Under the pieces are notes generated by a model. That model ran no database searches, was not told where the DNA came from, and was given only the letters and a program-made list of their open reading frames with translations. 8,540 nt of DNA from CAZTJA01 sp964613745 (GTDB lineage: Bacteria > Desulfobacterota > Desulfomonilia > Desulfomonilales > Desulfomonilaceae), in assembly GCA_964613745.1 (NCBI GenBank), contig CAZTJA010000123.1, positions 1-8,540 on the forward strand. Direction: 5' to 3'. Below are positions 5,192 through 8,540 of the stretch, one piece after another. Each line of letters begins with the position of its first letter. Positions within the stretch are counted from its first letter, which is position 1. The translations under genes were made by a program, and so were the position numbers.

Positions 5192-6151
5192 ATGTCCGCA
5201 TTAGTCAAAAACGTCATAGTAACGTCATTGATTTTCGCTTTTTCATGGACGTGTTTTATCTCCGCATCTTACTCACAAGACATGTTCGACGTCGTTTCCG
5301 GCATTATCGAATCCCCCAAGTTCAAAGGCAGTGACCCGTTTAACAAGTTGAAATCCGCTTCAGTGCTGATCAAGAATCGTCAACTCAAACATTCGGATGC
5401 GTCTTACATGCTTCTGGATTGGACGGATCAATATATTAGAGAGCTTTCACAACCTCTGGATCGTTTGAAAAGATGGACCGATCTGAGCACTGATGAAGAC
5501 CTTAAACACTTGCGGATCCCAAGAGACTATCTTAACCGCGTATTTCTCACTGAATACCTCGTTAGTTTGCCCGGGTACGAGATGAGCAATCCCCAAGAGC
5601 GATTGGAAATTCTTGGACGCTTGTCCGAACAGAACTTGATAGATTGGTCCGTCGGTCTTGCATTCGCGCGTCTCTATGCCGGCAGTCTTGTGTTGGGAGT
5701 TCAGGCTTTCAATCCGGTTCCTCCCATGAAGGCTTTAGCTAATTTAAAGAAAATCAAAGATAATGGACTGGTAGGATGGCATTACGGAGTTCCGACGGAA
5801 GCTCTCCTCTGTTCTGAAGCTTTGGCTGCTGATTCCTCTTTCAGAAGCGGGGCTCCTATTGATCAGTTAATAAAATTAAGGGATCTGGAACGCGAAGGTC
5901 TCATTTCTCAGTTGACCAAGAAAGAATTTGAAAAGCTTCCGGTATGGCGGTTTCTTATTGCCGATCCAGGTTTTTTGAAGGCGGATTCCCAAACTAAACG
6001 CGAGAAAATAGTGAAAATGAAGACGGACGGTCTTGTTTCGGTTCCGACTTGTGCAGAACTAAACGGGATTTTTAAACCGGCACCGTATACGGCTCCTTCC
6101 GAACCACAAACAATTCCTGTGCCGCAGAAGATTCTTCCGCTTGGGAATTGA
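5192..6151 (+). CDS. Exported protein made of about six 45-residue SHOCT-like helical repeats
   Basis: I do not recognise this 319-residue protein as a named family. Residues 1-28 are a Sec signal peptide (K6, hydrophobic 8-24, cleavage probable in the SASYSQ segment), without a lipobox cysteine at the right place, so a soluble periplasmic protein is likely. The rest repeats a pattern of Pro, three residues, Leu-x-x-Leu/Ile, four to six polar residues, Gly/Asn-Leu-Ile/Val, then a short amphipathic helix. Units begin near 49, 88, 134, 177, 222 and 267, at spacings of 39-46 residues. The clearest unit (222-249, PIDQLIKLRDLEREGLISQ onward) looks like a SHOCT domain. The last 25 residues are proline-rich and may be a tail. 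It starts 14 bases after the membrane protein gene, so the two are probably one operon. The helical-repeat structure suggests protein binding rather than catalysis. SHOCT kinship is inference. Confidence 0.8.
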   Translation: MSALVKNVIVTSLIFAFSWTCFISASYSQDMFDVVSGIIESPKFKGSDPFNKLKSASVLIKNRQLKHSDASYMLLDWTDQYIRELSQPLDRLKRWTDLSTDEDLKHLRIPRDYLNRVFLTEYLVSLPGYEMSNPQERLEILGRLSEQNLIDWSVGLAFARLYAGSLVLGVQAFNPVPPMKALANLKKIKDNGLVGWHYGVPTEALLCSEALAADSSFRSGAPIDQLIKLRDLEREGLISQLTKKEFEKLPVWRFLIADPGFLKADSQTKREKIVKMKTDGLVSVPTCAELNGIFKPAPYTAPSEPQTIPVPQKILPLGN

Positions 6152-6252
6152 CGGTGCCCGCAATGTCGTATTGCCTGGGTCTAAGTTGATGTATCGGCTG
6201 AATTGGCGTTTTTAAGTGTTCTTGAGATACGTGTAACGAAAGGGGACATAAT
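6152..6252. other. 101-base gap before the GlmS-like gene
   Basis: The gap contains an imperfect hairpin (GCAAT 6160-6164 / ATTGC 6170-6174, extended by CCC/GGG across a two-base bulge) with no T-run, so it is a poor terminator candidate. I see no convincing promoter. The Shine-Dalgarno run AAAGGGG (6239-6245) sits seven bases before the TTG start. Whether the enzyme gene shares the upstream transcript is open. Confidence 0.4.
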
Positions 6253-8540
6253 TTGTGCGGAATAGCAGGATTCTTGAGCAACAGACAGTGGAGCCGGAGT
6301 TCGGATCTCGAATGGTTGGACGACACCCTGAAGAGAATCGGGGTGCTGGATTTCGAGAATTGTCCGTGGGAAGAATGTGCGGCCGGTCTGAATACCCTGA
6401 ACGAGAATTTTGATGCACTCATGTCCTTTGGTTTTCATTACGAACTGGCAAAAAAAACTGACGCATTCAATAAGCTCCAAAGAATCGTTCATCTACTTGA
6501 TACACTGCTGAAACGGATCTCCGATTACCTGCAGACAGGTTCCCGAAACGATGCGCTCGATAAATTATCCGAAGATACCCAGGATTGGCTTTGGCAAATC
6601 CGACAGGAGATATTGAGCAACCTAGACAAAACCAGTGATCTCTTTCACAACGATTTAGAAACCGCGGCGACCCGGAATCTGCATTTCGCAGCTTGGGCTA
6701 TTGAATTGGTCATGCAAAACATCGATAGATTGGAAGTTCGCGGAAGAGATTCAGCCGGTATTTCCATACAGATGCTGCTTTCAGATTCAAGCTCTGGAAA
6801 ATCGTCTCGTGACGATGGTCCACTTTTTCAACACAGAACTGAGAACGGAACATTAATTACCACTATTTCAGATGAGAATCGCCCTGTAGTCACTTTCGTA
6901 TACAAGGTTGCCAATTTGGTCGGTAAACTTGGAGACAATACATGGGCACTCCGCAATGCGATTAGAAATGACTTCCAGTTGTGGAAGGCGGCAGAAAAGC
7001 TGCAGCAGATAAACATTATTGCCCACACACGATGGGCTTCGAACGGTATCATCAGCTTAAGTAATTGTCATCCGACTGACGGTAGGCTTTCGGGAGATGA
7101 TCACGAGGATTCCAAGCTCGATACTGCAGCTCAATTTGTACTCAATGGAGATGTGGACAATTATCGTGAGTTGTTAAACGAATACGTACTGAATCGTGGT
7201 CTTTCCATTGACAACTCAATAACTACAGACGCCAAGATTCTTCCTCTTCTTTATAGATTGGGAACAAAGGTCACGGAGAGTCCGGCAGCCAGATTTGCGG
7301 AAGTGATGAACCGTTGTGACGGTTCGCTTGCCATAGTCATGCAGCATCCACTTTACCCGTTGATGCAGATCATGGCTCAGAAGGGAAGCGGTCAAAGTCT
7401 TTTCGTCGGAAAAGTGACGGACGGGGTTATTACGGCCTCGGAAGTTTACGGATTGGCGGCTCGAACGCGCACTTCATATGCTCTCAGCGGAACCGAAAAG
7501 AACGGAAGCGAACTGCTCGTGAGCATAGACGGTTTGGACAAAACCTCTTTGACCGGTAAATTCCTGGAAGACAACAGTCCGTTCCATACCTCACCTGAAC
7601 CAATTTACATTCACTCACGAGACATCTATCGGGGAACTTTCAATTACTATTTCGAAAAAGAAATTCATGATGCACCTGCGAGCGTAACAAAGACGATAAG
7701 GAACAAGTACCGCAAAATAGGCTCACGCGTTTTCTTTTCTGGAGAGGGTCTCGATCCTTTTGCACAAATATTAACCCGGTTACGCGACCAATCGAGACCC
7801 AAAATACGCCGGATTATTGCAATCGGCCAAGGGACGGCTGCAGTGGCTGCCCAAGGAGCTGCATTTTTTATTGCAAAAGCCCTGACCGGCACGCGGACTC
7901 ATGTGGCCGCATTCAAGGCTTCTGAAATCTCTGGCTTTCTGGCGGATGAACCACTGGATGATGCTTTGATTGTAGCCATCTCACAGAGCGGCACTACGAC
8001 GGATACAAACAGAACAGTTGATGTCGCCTCGTCTCAAGGTGCGTGGATACATTCAATTGTGAATAGAAGAAACTCACCGCTTATCTCCAAGTCCGACTCC
8101 TATTTTTATACAAGCGACGGTCGAGACGTCGAAATGGCGGTTGCTTCCACCAAGGCTTTCTATTCTCAAATTGCCGCAGGAAAGTTGCTTGCCCTGATGC
8201 TTGCCCAGGAATTCAAGAGCATGTCCGACGAGCAAATCTTACGTGAAATTCAAGACCTTGAAAGATTGCCGGGACAGATAGCAAACGTCCTGTCTCAATC
8301 TGATCAGATCAAGCAGGTCGCGGAAAAATACGGCCCAACCAGTAGGAACTGGGCGGTTGTTGGAAACGGCCCAAACAAGATTGCCGCAGATGAAATCCGG
8401 ATAAAATTGAGCGAACTTTGCTATAAATCCATTCCCTGTGACGTCACTGAAGACAAGAAACATATAGATCTTTCCACGGAACCCTTAACTCTTGTAATCG
8501 CAAACGATCTCCCGGACCAAATAGTTCAGGATACCGCAAA
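6253..8540 (+). CDS. GlmS-like glutamine--fructose-6-phosphate aminotransferase, extended form (3' end outside window)
   Basis: GlmS makes glucosamine-6-phosphate from fructose-6-phosphate and glutamine, the entry to UDP-GlcNAc, peptidoglycan and LPS. The TTG start follows AAAGGGG by seven bases and puts Cys at position 2 (MCGIAGF), the nucleophile of class II glutamine amidotransferases. An in-frame TGA at 6223-6225 rules out a much earlier start. Amidotransferase motifs follow: RGRDSAG (163-169), HTRWA (258-262), H274, NG (298-299), D326. The first SIS domain (about 490-640) has GQGTA (525-529), SQSGTT (577-582) and VASTKAF (630-636). The second has K718, E721 and H737, matching E. coli K485, E488 and H504 without gaps. 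Two insertions make it unusual: about 135 helical residues between the Cys segment and RGRDSAG, and about 45 before HTRWA. With 762 residues visible it already exceeds the usual ~610. It could be a true GlmS or a specialised paralogue. Confidence 0.88.
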   Translation, partial: MCGIAGFLSNRQWSRSSDLEWLDDTLKRIGVLDFENCPWEECAAGLNTLNENFDALMSFGFHYELAKKTDAFNKLQRIVHLLDTLLKRISDYLQTGSRNDALDKLSEDTQDWLWQIRQEILSNLDKTSDLFHNDLETAATRNLHFAAWAIELVMQNIDRLEVRGRDSAGISIQMLLSDSSSGKSSRDDGPLFQHRTENGTLITTISDENRPVVTFVYKVANLVGKLGDNTWALRNAIRNDFQLWKAAEKLQQINIIAHTRWASNGIISLSNCHPTDGRLSGDDHEDSKLDTAAQFVLNGDVDNYRELLNEYVLNRGLSIDNSITTDAKILPLLYRLGTKVTESPAARFAEVMNRCDGSLAIVMQHPLYPLMQIMAQKGSGQSLFVGKVTDGVITASEVYGLAARTRTSYALSGTEKNGSELLVSIDGLDKTSLTGKFLEDNSPFHTSPEPIYIHSRDIYRGTFNYYFEKEIHDAPASVTKTIRNKYRKIGSRVFFSGEGLDPFAQILTRLRDQSRPKIRRIIAIGQGTAAVAAQGAAFFIAKALTGTRTHVAAFKASEISGFLADEPLDDALIVAISQSGTTTDTNRTVDVASSQGAWIHSIVNRRNSPLISKSDSYFYTSDGRDVEMAVASTKAFYSQIAAGKLLALMLAQEFKSMSDEQILREIQDLERLPGQIANVLSQSDQIKQVAEKYGPTSRNWAVVGNGPNKIAADEIRIKLSELCYKSIPCDVTEDKKHIDLSTEPLTLVIANDLPDQIVQDTA

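Noticed and set aside
6157..6179. Hairpin between the repeat protein and the GlmS-like gene as a terminator or glmS ribozyme.
   Set aside because: Short bulged stem with no T-run. The 101-base gap is too small for, and does not resemble, the glmS ribozyme, which is known mainly from Gram-positive bacteria.
6072..6492. Leftward frames of 68-116 codons over the GlmS-like gene start.
   Set aside because: They are antisense to a frame with conserved catalytic motifs and lack start signals of their own.

Overview
The window looks like chromosomal DNA of an anaerobic Gram-negative bacterium. A Desulfobacterota (deltaproteobacterial) origin is my best guess. It rests on a ferredoxin carrying four [4Fe-4S] motifs, a membrane histidine kinase with a lone receiver partner, a zinc-ribbon/GYF membrane protein, an exported protein with a normal signal peptide, and intermediate base composition. 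No rRNA, tRNA, CRISPR array, insertion sequence or phage gene was seen, so the organism call is inference.

Layout. Positions 1-1027 carry no convincing gene. The left 600 bases do hold four leftward sigma70-type promoter candidates, each TTGACA-N17-TAnnnT, plus a strong bidirectional hairpin terminator and a 14-bp palindrome over one -10 box. A leftward gene may begin at the very left edge. Positions 1028-1456 (minus) encode the ferredoxin, which has its own good promoter and a strong hairpin just past its stop. After a 245-base divergent intergenic region, a rightward cluster runs to the end of the window: sensor histidine kinase (1702-3426), receiver-only response regulator (3431-3805), zinc-ribbon/GYF/multi-pass membrane protein (3867-5177), exported protein built of about six 45-residue repeats (5192-6151), and an unusually long GlmS-like glutamine amidotransferase/double-SIS enzyme (TTG start at 6253, running off the right edge).

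How it may work together. The kinase should sense an extracytoplasmic signal through a double-Cache-like domain and phosphorylate the adjacent receiver. That receiver has no output domain, so it must act through a protein partner or a phosphorelay. The two following genes are 14-61 bases apart and are probably co-transcribed with it. They encode an inner-membrane protein with cytoplasmic zinc-ribbon and GYF modules and a periplasmic repeat protein, which suggests a signal-to-envelope system whose output is not recognisable. The last gene makes, or is related to the enzyme that makes, glucosamine-6-phosphate, the precursor of peptidoglycan and LPS amino sugars. It sits 101 bases downstream and may or may not belong to the same unit.

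The most unusual items are the GlmS-like protein with about 135 extra residues inserted just after its catalytic cysteine, the SHOCT-like repeat protein, and the leftward promoter/terminator cluster.
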